Origin: Deinandra increscens subsp. villosa
Lineage: Eukaryota; Streptophyta; Magnoliopsida; Asterales; Asteraceae
Direction of reading: 5' to 3'
Assembly (NCBI GenBank): GCA_039602395.1
Contig: JBCNJP010000006.1
Span: 49,689,502 to 49,753,501 of the forward strand
Length of the DNA stretch: 64,000 bases
Position 1 is the first letter of the stretch. Every line of letters starts with the position of its first letter. The position numbers and the translations under genes are program-made. Shown here piece by piece: positions 1-11,904 of this stretch. The notes under the pieces are model-generated. The model was not told where the DNA came from. It saw only the letters and a program-made list of their open reading frames with translations, and did not search any database.

Positions 1-97
1 AAATTGATTTCTGAACGTTCCTAGAGTGTTTTCGTTGCTTATTGTTCCAAATTCCGGTCTAAATTGTCAAAAATCGCAAAAATCAGTTGATTTCAGT

Positions 98-556
98 TTG
101 GTACATCGATGGTACACCCGATGCATTTGATGGTACGCTTGATGAACAGCTGGTATGGAGGAGTATCTTCATAGAGGGTTTGGTACGCTGAGTGGTGGCA
201 CGGAAGGTAATCTTCATACGTGGTACGCGACGGTTATCCTCTGGTACGTGGGCAGTTATGTCGTACCAAGTTGGTACGCTGCTTGGTCTGGTACACTGAT
301 TATTCTGGTCCGGTTCTTGGTATGTTGAAGGTCTGGTACGTCGGTGGTCCGCTGATAGTGTTTGGTACGTTGGTCAAATTTTTGGTACATTGGTCAACAA
401 ATTGGTAGGTTGAGAGATCTCTTGGTCCGCTGGCAGAATAGTTGTGTTCACTAAAACTGACGTAACTTGAGAACCATTAAGAGTTACGAGAGCTAATACC
501 AGCCAAAATGACCGTCTCGACGAGATCTAGACTTTTAGTGCCTAATGGCTGGTACC
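98..556 (+). repeat. Element A leader with reiterated TGGTAC motif
   Basis: The stretch upstream of the element A gag holds about twelve copies of TGGTAC, usually TGGTACG or TGGTACA, at irregular 15-60 bp spacing. The same motif returns in both orientations in the element's 3' LTR (about 5757-5820). No PBS or 5' LTR boundary is visible, so the window probably opens inside the 5' leader, with the 5' LTR to the left. Bases 1-97 and 557-637 hold nothing else I recognise. The function of the motif is unknown. Confidence 0.7.
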
Positions 557-637
557 CTCCGCTTTGACCCCCAAAATCCACTTTTAATACCTTCGTTTTT
601 TAGTTTGAAGTTTTTTGAGCATCATATTTTGGAAAAG

Positions 638-3600
638 ATGTCGGATTTCAAAGCTTTTGCCGCTATGAAAAATGCAATGTAAACCATGCTAAACTTTGAT
701 AACGAAAAATTGGAACAAGCCAGAAAGTTCACAAATTGTTGAAGTTGGAAGATTTTCTGCATATATCAGCACGAATGATATAGATTTGTGGATTCCAATT
801 AAAAATATTTACGCACATCCAACTGATGCGAGAGATTTCAAAGAAGTTCATACGTTTGACAATGATGAGAGAAAACTCTATGAGCTTGAACAAAAAGCTT
901 TTGGATATCTTACAATGGCTTTACCGACTGAGTTACTACATCAGTTTAGTACTTGCAAGAAATCAAAGCAATTATGGGATGCATTATCTGTGTAATGTGA
1001 AGGAAATGATCAATACAAGAAGAGTCGAAGGAAAGTGCTGAATAAATCATTTGAAATTTTTGAACACTATGATAAAGAAGACATTTCTACTCTTGTATCT
1101 AGATTGTCTCATCTGATCAGTAAAAATGAAGGTGGTTAATATTGAGAAGACCGAGGAGGAATTGAAAGAGAAATTGATGGAGGCCTTACCATCAAAGTGG
1201 GAGAATTATGTGTTGTTGCTGACTCATGATAAAGAGTATTCAGAAGTATCATTTCATGATCTAACCAGAAAGCTTCATGCTAGAGAGATAGAAATGATGA
1301 CTTCAAATAAGTCCACTGCTCAATTATAAAATCCTGAATTATATCAAGGACACAACTCTGCAAGTATCAATGCAAAGTCCAAATCATCTGGCTTTAATTC
1401 ATCAAATCCAGCTCTAACCGATTTGTTGCTAGTCATGGTTCAGGAAATTCTGAAAATTCATCCAGAGGGTGTAACTTCACTATTCCAAATCATTCAAGTC
1501 AGACTTCATTTTCTACAAAAACACCTGATGAACATTTGGCATTGATTTCAGCTTTATTATCTTCGTACTATGGGTTGTTAAATGGTGGTCTGCCCAACAG
1601 CTAATCTGATTGAAGAAGATTTTGATAAGATAGATCCAGATAATCTTGAACAGATGGATATTAATTAGCAACTTGCTATGCTAGCTCAACGAGCTAAAAG
1701 GTTTAGGAAGAAAACTGGATTCAAAAGTTTAAATCCGGATGGTAAAGTTGGATTAGATAAATCAAAGGTGAAATGTTTCAAATGTTTCAATTTTGGACAT
1801 TTTGCTCGTGAATGTTCACAGGCAAATGCATCTTCATCAAAGTCTCCAACAACTTTAGTTTCTCAAGTCGATAAACAATATAATTAGAGACGAACTTCTG
1901 ATGATTCTCATCCAATTGCTTTAACTGCTATTACTTATGAGAAAATGGCACAAGCAGCTAAAGAAGGTTATGATTGGGCTGCAGATTTTCCTAATGAATC
2001 TGCATTTGTTGTTCATATTGAACAAATTGATGGGGAAGTATCTGAGTCTGAATCTGAAACTAGTAGTTTTGAAACTAGTGGTTATCAATCACTTTGTGAA
2101 TTTTGTTCACAAAAGGATAAAAGGATTCAGAGTTTGGTAAAGGAAAATGAGGTATTGGTTGCTGATTATGAGAGGAAGATTGAAGATTTGGTTGATGAAA
2201 AGAAAAAGTTGGAAAGTATGATTCAAGAGTTGGTATCTCAAAAGGAGAAGTTTGCAAATTTTCAGGCAGAGGTAGTTGAAAAAGAGTTGAAATTTCAAGG
2301 TCTTGAAAAGGAGTTTGAACTGAAAATTACTAAATTATTTGATGAAAATGCTGCATTAGTTCAAGAAGTGAAGAAATGGAAGGATGATGCTGAGGATACC
2401 GCAAATGATTTTCAAAATCTTTTTGACAAATCCAAGTCCAGACTTGATACTCTTACTAAAATTTCTGATAAACAAGCTTCTAAGATTCAATCCTATCAGA
2501 TTGATATGGAAAAGTTACTTGATGAGAAAAGGGAGTTAGTAAGTGTGAACAAAGTGTAAAATGCAGATTTGGATACTCAAAAACGAAATGAAGACAAGTT
2601 AAAGAAGGAGTTGTTTGCTGAGCTTGATAATATGAGGTTGCAGAAATATGAGACTCACAAGGTGGCTAAAAGGTTGATCGCTACGGAAAAAGAGTTGGCT
2701 GAAGCTCATTAACGTATTTCTTATCTAAAGATTGAAGTCATTGATTCAAAACTTCTTTTGAATAATGTTACGAATTCACAATCTTTTACAAGTTTCTTGG
2801 CTAAGGATGAGAATTTTGAGAAGATGTTCAACAAAACAGTGTCATCACCGGGTAGTCTCAAAGAAGGAGTTACTGATTTGAATGACAAGGTTAAAACAGA
2901 TGATTATTCTACATTTGTTACTTCCAAAATTACTAAAGAAAAGAATGAGAAGAAAGAAAAGATTGCTAAAACTTCTAAAGCTCAAAAGGATGTGTCTGGT
3001 TCTTCATCTTCTGGAAAAGAGAAATTTCAAGTTCAGCTAAGAAGACTCATTCAAAAACTGATATTGATGAAACAATTGTTGATGCTCCAAAAGATATCAA
3101 CAAAGTCAAAGCTGAGTTTTCTTGTCTTGCGAAGAATGGGCATAAACCATCTGGTTCGGGAGAAAATGTTTCTGGAAAACATAAAGGTTTGGGGTTCCAA
3201 CAGAAACAGGTTAAAGTTGATGCTTCTAAGGTTCAACAACAACAAAACTTGAAGAAAGTTCATTTGAAGCAGGTTCAGAAAGATGTCTTCAAAGCTGAAA
3301 GAGTTCAACCGGAGAGGTATTACATACTCAAAGGTTCGGAACAAATATTTTTGGACAAAGAATTCCCGCTTCATTGCGTGGATGCTCAGAAAATATCAGA
3401 AGTTTTTGTGAAGAATGTTGATCTGAAAAACAAGAAGCAACAAGCTGCTAAATATTCTTCTAGAGGATCAAATTCTACTCCAAAGAGCCCGACATCTAAA
3501 AGGGTTCATGATCATCGATATCAGGTATTTGATTCCTTTTATGATCATTTTGAAGATGCTAATGTTTGTAAAGCTTTGCAGATTCCAAAACGGCGAAATG

Positions 3601-3971
3601 TAAACAATCGCTTGTGTTATAATTGCCGATAAAAAGGGCATATGGCACAAGATTGTCCGTTTTCTGCTGCTTCTACATCAAGAAGAGAAAAGGTTCCATA
3701 TGTTGGTAAAACTGCCAAATCAAGAATCATTGACGAATGTGGCCGAGTATTTGATGAATATCCACAACCTACATTTTTCAAAAATCAAGGGAGATTGATT
3801 CCTAAGTTTCATAATGTTCCATATGTAGGTTGTTCCTCACAATCAACTGTGACTGGTTCATTAAATGCTAATTTACCAAAACAACAAAACTGGAAACCCA
3901 AAGTGGTTTCAAAAGGAGATCAGGACACTGGTCGACCAGAAGCGATTCGCTTCAGGTCATTTATAAACTGA
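638..3971 (+). pseudogene. gag: Broken SIRE-type Ty1-copia Gag (element A)
   Basis: Capsid-type Gag of a copia retrotransposon, which would package the element RNA. The likely start is the ATG at 638, but a stop follows 14 codons later (680-682) and the Gag-like frame resumes near 696. The UBN2-type Gag core covers about 696-1330. A CCHC zinc knuckle (C-X2-C-X4-H-X4-C) lies at 1774-1815, followed by a Lys/Glu-rich coiled coil (about 1945-2750). A second CCHC knuckle at 3613-3654 has a TAA stop in place of one internal residue. The two-knuckle layout with a long coiled-coil linker matches the SIRE-type Gag of element F. At least five frame breaks make it non-functional. Protease, integrase and RT do not follow it. 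Confidence 0.8.
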
Positions 3972-5660
3972 CGTGTTTGACCAGTGTGCAGGTACTTCTA
4001 GAGGACCTATCGGTGATTGAAAAGTTGCAGATGGAGGAGTATTCTGCTAATATAAGTTAAATTAAAAGTGATATCAAATTTCAAAACGGGAATTTTTCTG
4101 AACGTTAAAATTGAAAGGTATCCATGTCGGAAGGTCAATTTTCTTTCTTTTACATTCCGTATGTAGTTTAGGGGGAGAAAATTGAAAAACCAAAAATAGT
4201 GTCTTTGTGTTTTTGTTTATATGAAAAATCCAAAAATAGAGTTTTCATTTTAAGGGGGAAAAACAGAAAAATAGAAAAAATACAAAAACATTGAAAAATG
4301 AGAAATTGTATTCGACATAATTGGGAAATGATGGTACATTGGCTTACGTGTCTGACTCATGGATAAATTAGATGAAAAATTCATAAGATCATTGTTTGAT
4401 GTGCTTGGTAGACTCGCCATTAAATCAAAAAGTATTCAGATGTGATATTCATTAAATACTAATGCTTGACCAAGTGGACAACATCTTAAAGCATGTCTCA
4501 AGATATTGAAAAGATATGTGAAAAGAAAATGAGAAATCATTGTGTATACATGTGTTAATTTGGCAAAGATTTAAACTTGTTTGATTTTCTTTATTTTATG
4601 AAATGATTGGACTTTCTCTGCGTATCGAAAGATCGGCCTGATTGTTGTTCATTTGATGTGCTGCTTTATTTTCTTTGGTGTTTCGTATAATTCAGCAGGA
4701 CTTTCTCTGTGTGTCCACAAGACCGACCTGATTGTTGTTGAATTATACAATTTCAACTTGTTTTTATTTGAATTTGTAGTTTAATCCGAGGCCTTATCTG
4801 CGTATTGAAAGATTGACCTTAAGGTAGACGATTTAATGTTCGTTTTTCTTTTTGCATGGAACACATTTGATGATATCACGAATTCAATCACTATGTGTTA
4901 AATCACAAGTGAAATCACAAAGTGTGATAAGCAAATGCATATCTGAGTACGTCTGATAGTGTGGGGTACACTGTCCAATGCAAATCTAATCAATACCAAT
5001 AACATATCCAGATGTTATGACCATGATTGTGCCTGAGTTTAAGATGGACAAGTTATACCAGCAATCGACATAACTTGTGTGCTGAAGTAATTGAAATTGA
5101 AGTGTAGTTCAACATGTTATGTTCGATATGATCCCAAGTTGTGATCTTTCTCAGAAAAGACAAAAATAGTGTGTAATTCTGTATTGCATTTGTGTTTCAT
5201 ATCTGAAAATTCCAAAAAGATTTTAGGTGTGTTTTAGCATAAACTTAGAAAAATCAAAAATATTTCCGGTGTGTTTTGATGTAAAGTTTCAAAAAACCAA
5301 AAATATTTTAATTCTTATTTGTTTTTGACCGATTGATATGTGATACAAAATCGAATTTTCAAATCTATATCTTGGATTCTCGAAGAAAAGTTTTGCGCCA
5401 AGATTAATTTAATTTTCAAAAGAAAAAGGAAACCGCGTTTCCGTCTTCTGAAATTGTAGGTTATGTGTGTCAAGACTTAAGCATGGTGAAAGGGGGAGTT
5501 TGAAGTATCTTTCACAAATGGATCTTGAAGTTCAAAGATTATTCAAGAGTGACCCAACCATGCAAGTTCTATTGCTGACAAGAAATTTCAAGTTGAAGAT
5601 CATATGCAGCAATGCTAAAGATTGAAGACTAAAGTTTAGTTAGCATAAATACACTACACG
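3972..5660 (+). other. Pol-less noncoding 3' region of element A
   Basis: About 1.7 kb between the end of Gag and the polypurine tract. No protease, integrase, RT or RNase H motif is visible in any frame. Several G-rich purine runs are present (about 4169, 4252 and 5487), each resembling a polypurine tract. A phrase like GACTTTCTCTGYGT is repeated near 4610, 4698 and 4795. The element therefore carries Gag alone, as in non-autonomous TR-GAG-type elements; deletion of pol is the alternative explanation. Confidence 0.6.
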
Positions 5661-5673
5661 TTAAGGGGGAGTT
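5661..5673 (+). promoter_or_regulatory. Polypurine tract of element A
   Basis: The purine run AAGGGGGAG directly precedes the LTR start TGTTAG. It is the plus-strand priming site for reverse transcription, and its sequence and position are typical of SIRE-type copia elements. Confidence 0.75.
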
Positions 5674-5934
5674 TGTTAGAGCATATTCCTATGCTATGAA
5701 GTGTCTCGTGTATTGTATCTAAATGAGCGTGTTAGTGTGTGAGTTTTAGGGGGCAGCGTACCAAGTTGGTCTGCCGTACCAATGGTACACTCGTACCAAT
5801 GGTACGTTGTATGGTACGCTGGCTAATATGTGTTAGCTATAAATAGTTCGTGTTAGAATGTTAGCTTAACACTTCTGTGATTCTACACTTTCTGTGTGTG
5901 TGTTCTAGAGAGAGAAACCAGAGAGTTCAGAACA
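5674..5934 (+). repeat. 3' LTR of element A
   Basis: Starts TGTTAG after the polypurine tract. It holds TGGTAC/GTACCA motifs in both orientations (5757-5820) and a TATA box, TATAAATA, at 5838-5845. The end is placed at a CA near 5934, but without the 5' LTR or target duplication the right boundary is uncertain by tens of bases. Confidence 0.6.
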
Positions 5935-5949
5935 ATACCCTTAGAAAAT

Positions 5950-6400
5950 GTCGACTAAGATTTTACCCCCAAATTTGGAGTAACCACATCTCTAACCGTA
6001 GAAAACATATCAGAATATTTCGTCTTTGACGAAGACGATAATCCTAACACTGAATCTCCCTTAGGCGACGTAACTACCACATTTTCCCCTTCCGATGATA
6101 AACTCAACTTAGTTTTCTCCAAATCGCTCATAATATCCACAATTCTCAACAAAATCGAGTCACTATACGGATGGCGCCACTGAAAAACAAATAGTTCCCG
6201 AAGAACAATTTTCACCAAGTGGAATGCGAGTAATGAAAAAAAGATAGAAATGAGTAATGTGAGAAAACTCTGTGTGATTGATTATGAGTGAGGTTTACAG
6301 ACGTATGTGTTCAGAAATGACAAAGATTATTCCAAAAGTCCCTAAACAATTGTGATTACTAAGTATTTATAGGCCTCGGTTACGATATCCTCAGCCTTCA
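5950..6400 (-). mobile_element. Remnant of Ty3-type LTR end, PBS and gag start
   Basis: Read on the minus strand, a TATA box (about 6364-6371) is followed by a leader, a terminal CA (6182-6181) and TGGCGCCATCCG (6168-6179), which resembles the TGGCGCC-type PBS of Tat/Athila gypsy elements; element G has the similar TTTGGCGCCCACC. A short ORF from 6131 to 5955 (58 residues, Ser/Lys-rich) sits where gag should begin and ends near the LTR of element A. I infer that element A inserted here. The ORF itself matches no family I recognise. Confidence 0.4.
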
Positions 6401-6880
6401 CTTGCTCTGCCGCTTTCACATGCACCCTGCCAAATAACACATGCCACAAACACTTTCGAGAGGACTTGGAAGGAAAATGATTGGATGTGCAAACACATCC
6501 AGTTCATCATTTACTTCATCACTATGGGTTAAAAACCTCTCTCGGGCGTTTTCGTTGCCCCCCCCCCCCCCCCGCCTCGATTTTCTTAATTTAACTGGCT
6601 TATAGGAATTCAGATGAGAATCTATATTAAGAGAGGGTATAATTAGTAAACTCAACATCGGAAAACGAAAATAATGGAGAACCTGTAGATGGCAAACTCA
6701 ACATAGCGTTCTGGCACACCGCCCTTGTGACGTTATGGGTTCAAAATCTCTCTCGGTGGTTTTTCTACAGGTTTTGAACCCCGTTTAATATAATCGTCGT
6801 TCCAAAAAAAATTGGCTTATAGGAATAAACAAATTATTTCATAGAAAAAAATAATGACGAGAGAGGCTTTATAAGGGGGG
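6401..6880. other. Unassigned intergenic DNA with poly-C tract
   Basis: No gene seen. It holds a run of about 17 C (around 6559-6575) and two similar degenerate segments, about 6515-6560 and 6735-6770, sharing TATGGGTT-x-AAAA-x-CTCTCTCGG, which faintly recall a tRNA B box. It may be the rest of the LTR whose end lies at 6182, but no left boundary is visible. The F element TSD TTATG lies at 6881-6885. Confidence 0.3.
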
Positions 6881-6885
6881 TTATG

Positions 6886-7280
6886 TGTTGGTCCCGAAAC
6901 AACAATCGCTCACGATATCTTTATCACAAACAAGTGTGGAAACCTTGTTTGTGAATGATTCGACTAGAAGATGATGAAATAGACTTGATATGAGATGAAG
7001 ACAAAGCAAAACAATCAAATCTTGAATGAAAACCAATCAATCTTCCATTAACATGTGTTCACAATCGGGAATACAAAGAAGAAAAAGAAAATCGTAAATG
7101 GAAAACTCCCTACAATCATAAACTAATGGGTATTTATACTACCCTTACAATTAACCTAGCTAGGATCATGAACCCATTAAGGAAACCGGCCCAAGAAGCC
7201 CAAAACCGTAATCACACCAAGCCTAAGCAAATACAAGCCCACATGTCTAATGTTCATGCCTCACAATGTATAGCCCAACA
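6886..7280 (-). repeat. 3' LTR of element F
   Basis: 395 bp, TGTTGG...CCAACA on the plus strand, matching 33006-33401 with roughly 14 differences counted by eye (about 3-4%). The minus-strand TATA box TATAAATA is at 7131-7138. TSD TTATG abuts it on the left. Confidence 0.93.
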
Positions 7281-7293
7281 ATCTTCCCCTAGG
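7281..7293 (-). promoter_or_regulatory. Polypurine tract of element F
   Basis: The minus strand reads CCTAGGGGAAGAT directly before the 3' LTR, the expected place for the plus-strand primer. Confidence 0.7.
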
Positions 7294-7712
7294 CATGAAC
7301 CATTAGAATGTCTAAGAAAGAAGCAAACCAAATCGGAAGGTGTGAGACTCCTTCCTTGACCACCATTCACGTTCCACAATTCAATTTGTTGAACCATGAA
7401 AAATTCCCACCCTTATAGCATTTTGATAATCGTGCTCATCACCAAGGATTGGTTGGGAGGCCAGAAGTTTGATATCATGTTCTCCAAACCTCAGCAAATC
7501 GACTGGATCATAGAATCGATATTCTCGCATCTTCTTGCAAGTGTATCATCTTCACTCTCGTCGAGCATATTCATCACTCGAGTTCTTTTGGTGGGAGGAC
7601 ACCTCACTTCTCCAACTGGCTCATTTGTATCAGGATCATTCCAGTCTAAACCTATCTTGTAGTTTTGAGCTCAAAATTTGCAAAATTTTCTTCTAAATGA
7701 CCCATCAGGTTG

Positions 7713-9885
7713 TCACGGACTAGGTCTCCATGAGCATTCCTCCATCTGTTGATAAAAGGAGCCCTCAACAAATTTCTCAACTCTGTCTCTGTCCAGGAGT
7801 GAAATTGACCTCGAGATCTGTAGTACTCGATTGGACTGTACCCATCTGCTTATCACTGCAAACAGTTTCTTTTCTCCATCATAATGCCAGCACAAGATAG
7901 GTTCACGACTTCCCCTTTTGTCGAGATCACTTTCTCCCACATCAATAGAGTACAGCATAGGGGGAGGTCCTTGAAAGAAGTCTCTGAACCAATTAACCTG
8001 GCTTTCAGGTGCCATTGGGATGAATCTTCCTCCTCGAGCATAATCTGAGATCTCTATGGAGTCATCACCTTCATCTTCTAGTTCTACTTCAGCAGTTTGG
8101 GCACATTAAGACGAACTTTGGCTTGGGTCACCCCGAGCATTTGAGCTACCAGTCCCCTTTAAATCTTCTAACTTCTTTCTTAATTCAAGAAACCCTGCAT
8201 AGAAATACCCAATACTAGCTTCATTCTTACTCTCCTTCTCTTTCAATCTCTTGTTTTCTTCCATAAGTTCTTTTATCTCCCCCTCTCTCTTCCTGTTTTG
8301 AGATAAAAGACAGTTAATTTGAGGATCAGCACTTATCCGAAGGTCGACAGGGAGATCACTAGTTTGAACACTTTCCCCAACAAGTGTTTGATACGGACGA
8401 AAACTTGGAACGATTGGGGGCTGGGCTAGATTCAGTAGAAAAATTTATCCTTACTGGGTTGGGCTCAACAAACGAGCTTTCAACTTCAAAAAATTTCCTT
8501 TCCTCACGAACTGGGCTTTGTTCATTCAGAATAGGACTTTTAGTTCGAATCGGAGTTGGTTCTTGGACATCAACTTGATCAGCAACCTGAAATATGCTCT
8601 CAACATTTGCAGGCCCAGACACCTCATTATTCAGAATATTTGCACCTGATGGTTCAAACACCATCAGGCTCGAGCTTGTCTTCTGGAACTTAAACCTAAT
8701 AGTTCTTGGATCAGATTTCTTTCTTGGTAAGGGTTCAGCCACAGGATTAGGTTCTACAAACATATTATCATCAGCAACATTATCATTAAACTCTTGCGGG
8801 ATTGTGCCACTACTTGAAGAAGAGCTCAAGTCATCCCTTGTTCTCTTGTTACTGATTAGCTCCAGATCTCCATAAATGTCATCTGCCAAATTCTCAGCCT
8901 CTGGGAAAATTTCATCCAACACATTCTCCTCATCGGAAGGTATATTCTCTGGTTCCCCCTAAACAACCACTGGAACATCATGGTCTTCAGCAACAAATGA
9001 ATTGGCTGCAGGTTCTTCAAGTTGTGGATCTGCTTCTGGTTTTGGTACCCTTGCAACCTCAGGGAAAGCACCTCTTTTTGCCCACTCAAGCCTTCCTTGA
9101 AATATGCTCTTTCCCTTTCTATCTTGAGTTTGTAGACCAAACACACCATCATCCACGAATTTTATATCTAGCTTCTCAACCCTTTCTTGTATCATTGGAT
9201 ACTTCCTCAACACCACCATGTGTACAAATCTTGGAGTCATGAGAAATTGCTCTCTAGCACTCAAGTCAGCATTACCCACCCAATCTAAGAGCATCATCTT
9301 TAAAAAGTTGTATTCCTAATCCAACGCAAGTGCAACAAATGATGTGCCATGCACCTTGTTCAGTTGATCAAAGCTTGTTCTTTTTCCCAAAAATGATTTT
9401 TGTAAGTAGTGTGCCAAACACCTCCAGTAGTGTGGCAATAGCTTCTTGAAGATTGGTGGGAATTTTCCTTCATACCCCAAAAGACGCGCACCCTCTAACA
9501 CTTCATTTTTAGAATATTCCATTTTATCTTCTGCTCTATCATTAATATTCAACCCATGGCGAATATCTTCTTCAAGGATCTCAATTCTGCGGTTTTGAAC
9601 AGTTGCAGTGATCATTGTTTTATCAGCGTTTGCCCTGGCAGTTCCCCAAAATTCTCTCACCAGTTGTTCATCTATCAGCACGTGCGTCCTGAGAGCATGA
9701 TTTATCTTGCATACATTCAACCCTACAACTAGAGAGTAGAACAACTGCATGTGTTTCTTTGGAGGGTTATCTAGATTAGTAGGTATGCAGTGGTCTCTTT
9801 CAAAGTGAATTTCTTCCTCAATCATCTCTTCTGCCATCTGAGAAACCGAGACAAGTGCATCAGGTTTAATCACATCATTGAGCAA
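7713..9885 (-). pseudogene. 3' accessory ORF of SIRE-type element
   Basis: A long reading frame downstream of pol in the same orientation. It starts at the ATG at 9885. Frame one is interrupted by TAG at 9316-9318 and TAG at 8959-8961, and runs to 8359. After a frame change it resumes by about 8040 and ends at 7713. The first 300 residues look globular, with conserved-looking Trp/Phe/Tyr blocks. The middle (8922-8359) is acidic, then Ser/Pro-rich with EPNPV repeats. No signal peptide or membrane segment is evident, so it is not env-like in composition although it sits where SIRE env-like ORFs lie. From memory it resembles a 3' ORF family common in Asteraceae copia elements; its function is unknown. 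Confidence 0.65.
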
Positions 9886-11904
9886 TTATGTTTGTTAAAA
9901 CCATCTTAAAGTTCACTTGATTATCACATTATTCTTTTAAGTTCTAAAATCTCAATTGAAACTTTAAAAAGAATTAGATTTTGTTCCATAGGTTTAACAA
10001 AACACACTCTTAATATCAAATGCTCAATATTGATTTTTTAACAAAAAATAAGTTTAATGAAATGTTGAAATCAGTTTACGACTGATTGTCTGTTTACGAT
10101 ATTCAGTCCACATATTGAAGGGTTTACGATGCAACTTTGGGTTTACGATCAGGTCAACAGAAGTCCAAAATAGAGTCCAATCGTAAACTACACGCCCAAT
10201 CGTAAACACCAAAAGATCATAATCATGCGGAATCGTAAACCCGAACAATCGTAATCATCATCGTGAATATCGAAAGGTCGTCTTCTTCAACATGACGGTC
10301 GTAAACGCCCAAAAGTGCCATGGATGAACCTTCAAATCTTCATAAACACATCAGAAGCCAACATTGGTGTAAAATGAACATCAAGCACTACCTTTTAACC
10401 ACAACCGACACAAAAACGGTTTCCAATCTCGAGTAATCGACGAGAAACTTGAAGAAAAAGAAGAGGTGCAACCGAGAGAAGAGATCAAACACAAAACTGT
10501 GAGAAAATCGGAGAATCGAAGAGGAATGGGTTGTTTGAAGAGAGCTTTAAGGTCGGAATGGGAAGGCGAAGGTGATGGTGCACTCGATTTCAATCGAGAA
10601 CAGTCGGAAGTGACCGGATTTCGGTTCTCCGCCAAAGAATGCGGCGGTTAGGGTTTCAGATGGAGGAATCGTAAACGCAGAGAGGACGAGGGGAGATCGT
10701 AAACGGCGAGAGAGATTGGGATCGTAAATGAGAGGTTTTGAGGGTTTTGTTAAGAATAATTTTCATAAAGCCCCCTTCAAGTTTTTCAAAACATTTCAAA
10801 TGTGCCCAAACCTCATTTAACGATAAATCACTTAAACAAATGTTAATTTTGAAATTTTGAGAACTACAAAACTTCCCCTCAGACTCATACCCCGAGAACC
10901 TGATCTTGATCATAAAAAATAAAATAATAAAATTTCTATCAGTCAGAAACTTAAAAAATACATAAGAATTTAAAAACAAAGATAACCTAATACAGAAATT
11001 AAATATTTACTTGCCTTGAAGCTGATGATATTCATGGATCATACCAGACTTATCTTTGACTGAGGAACCCTTTTCAGCTTCCGTTACTCGACGCTCTAGA
11101 CGATTGCGAATATATTTTGACCACATAAACTCACATCCAGTCATGAAATGCTTGAATATGGTACAATATTACCATCATGTTTAATCGTCCCCACACCCAA
11201 TTGTACATAGCAAAACCTACCCAACCTCAGAGTTTATTTAGGATTCACAAACCCCCAACTTGAGGAACCATGCAACACCATTATGACTACCACTTATTTC
11301 GTTAATTATCAGTTGGTGTTTAGGTCGGCCGCATAAGCACGCAAAGAAGACCAAACAGAATAATTATTTTATTATCTTTTCTTTTTCTTTTCATTTTTAT
11401 TTTTCTTTCTTTTTCTTTTCTGTGGTGTTGTCATAACAGCAGAAACATGGCGTGTGAGAGAGTGAATACTAAGTAGTTACCACTCTCAACCCATTTTTTT
11501 GCTGGGACTCAGTTTTTTAAACCATGTAGACTAGGATGAGAAACTAAACATATGCATAATTTAAGTTTACTACACTCACATAGATGATCATAGTTTTTGG
11601 TTGAGCTTACCGACACATCATCTTTGAGCAGTCATTCACTTCTGCTTTACACGTGTCAATCTCCGATTGTCTTGGACATTTATATCACTTCCTACCAACT
11701 CAAGACAAACACAAAAGACTTCATAAAAAACTCAAACAGATTTTCAGATTTTCTGAACTAATAACATTTATTTCCCTGTTTTTATGAGGCTTTTGAAATA
11801 TAAACACCCTTTTTTGTAATTGAAAAAAAACCAAAAGAAATTGAAAATAATACCAAAGCAAAAAATATAAAAAAACAAAACTATGCACAAACAGTTGGAT
11901 CATA
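9886..11904 (-). other. Untranslated region between pol and accessory ORF
   Basis: About 2 kb with no intact gene. It contains the GTTTACGA motif array (10074-10733) and a pyrimidine-rich tract at 11362-11440 (purine-rich on the element strand). It also contains an exon-like open stretch, minus 11163-11010, about 46 codons followed by GCAAGT, which could be a GC-type splice donor. This part could hold a promoter or intron for the accessory ORF, but nothing seen proves it. Confidence 0.4.
10074..10733 (-). repeat. GTTTACGA / TCGTAAAC motif array (post-pol)
   Basis: About four GTTTACGA copies (10074-10150) are followed by about seven copies in the opposite orientation, TCGTAAAC (10180-10730). 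Opposed copies can pair: GTTTACGAT at 10141 with ATCGTAAAC at 10180 gives a 9-bp stem. The same motif fills the 5' leader of this element (32645-32906) and occurs once in each LTR (near 7090 and 33211). Confidence 0.7.

Noticed and set aside
6559..6575. Poly-C tract (also about 40846-40857) as a G-quadruplex element
   Set aside because: A plain homopolymer, length probably variable or a sequencing effect; no further G runs with loops.
6515..6770. SINE with B-box-like GGGTTCAAAA
   Set aside because: No A box at the right distance and no target duplication.
8384..8875. Plus-strand ORFs opposite the accessory ORF
   Set aside because: Antisense shadow of the Ser/Pro-rich minus-strand frame; no motif and no start context.
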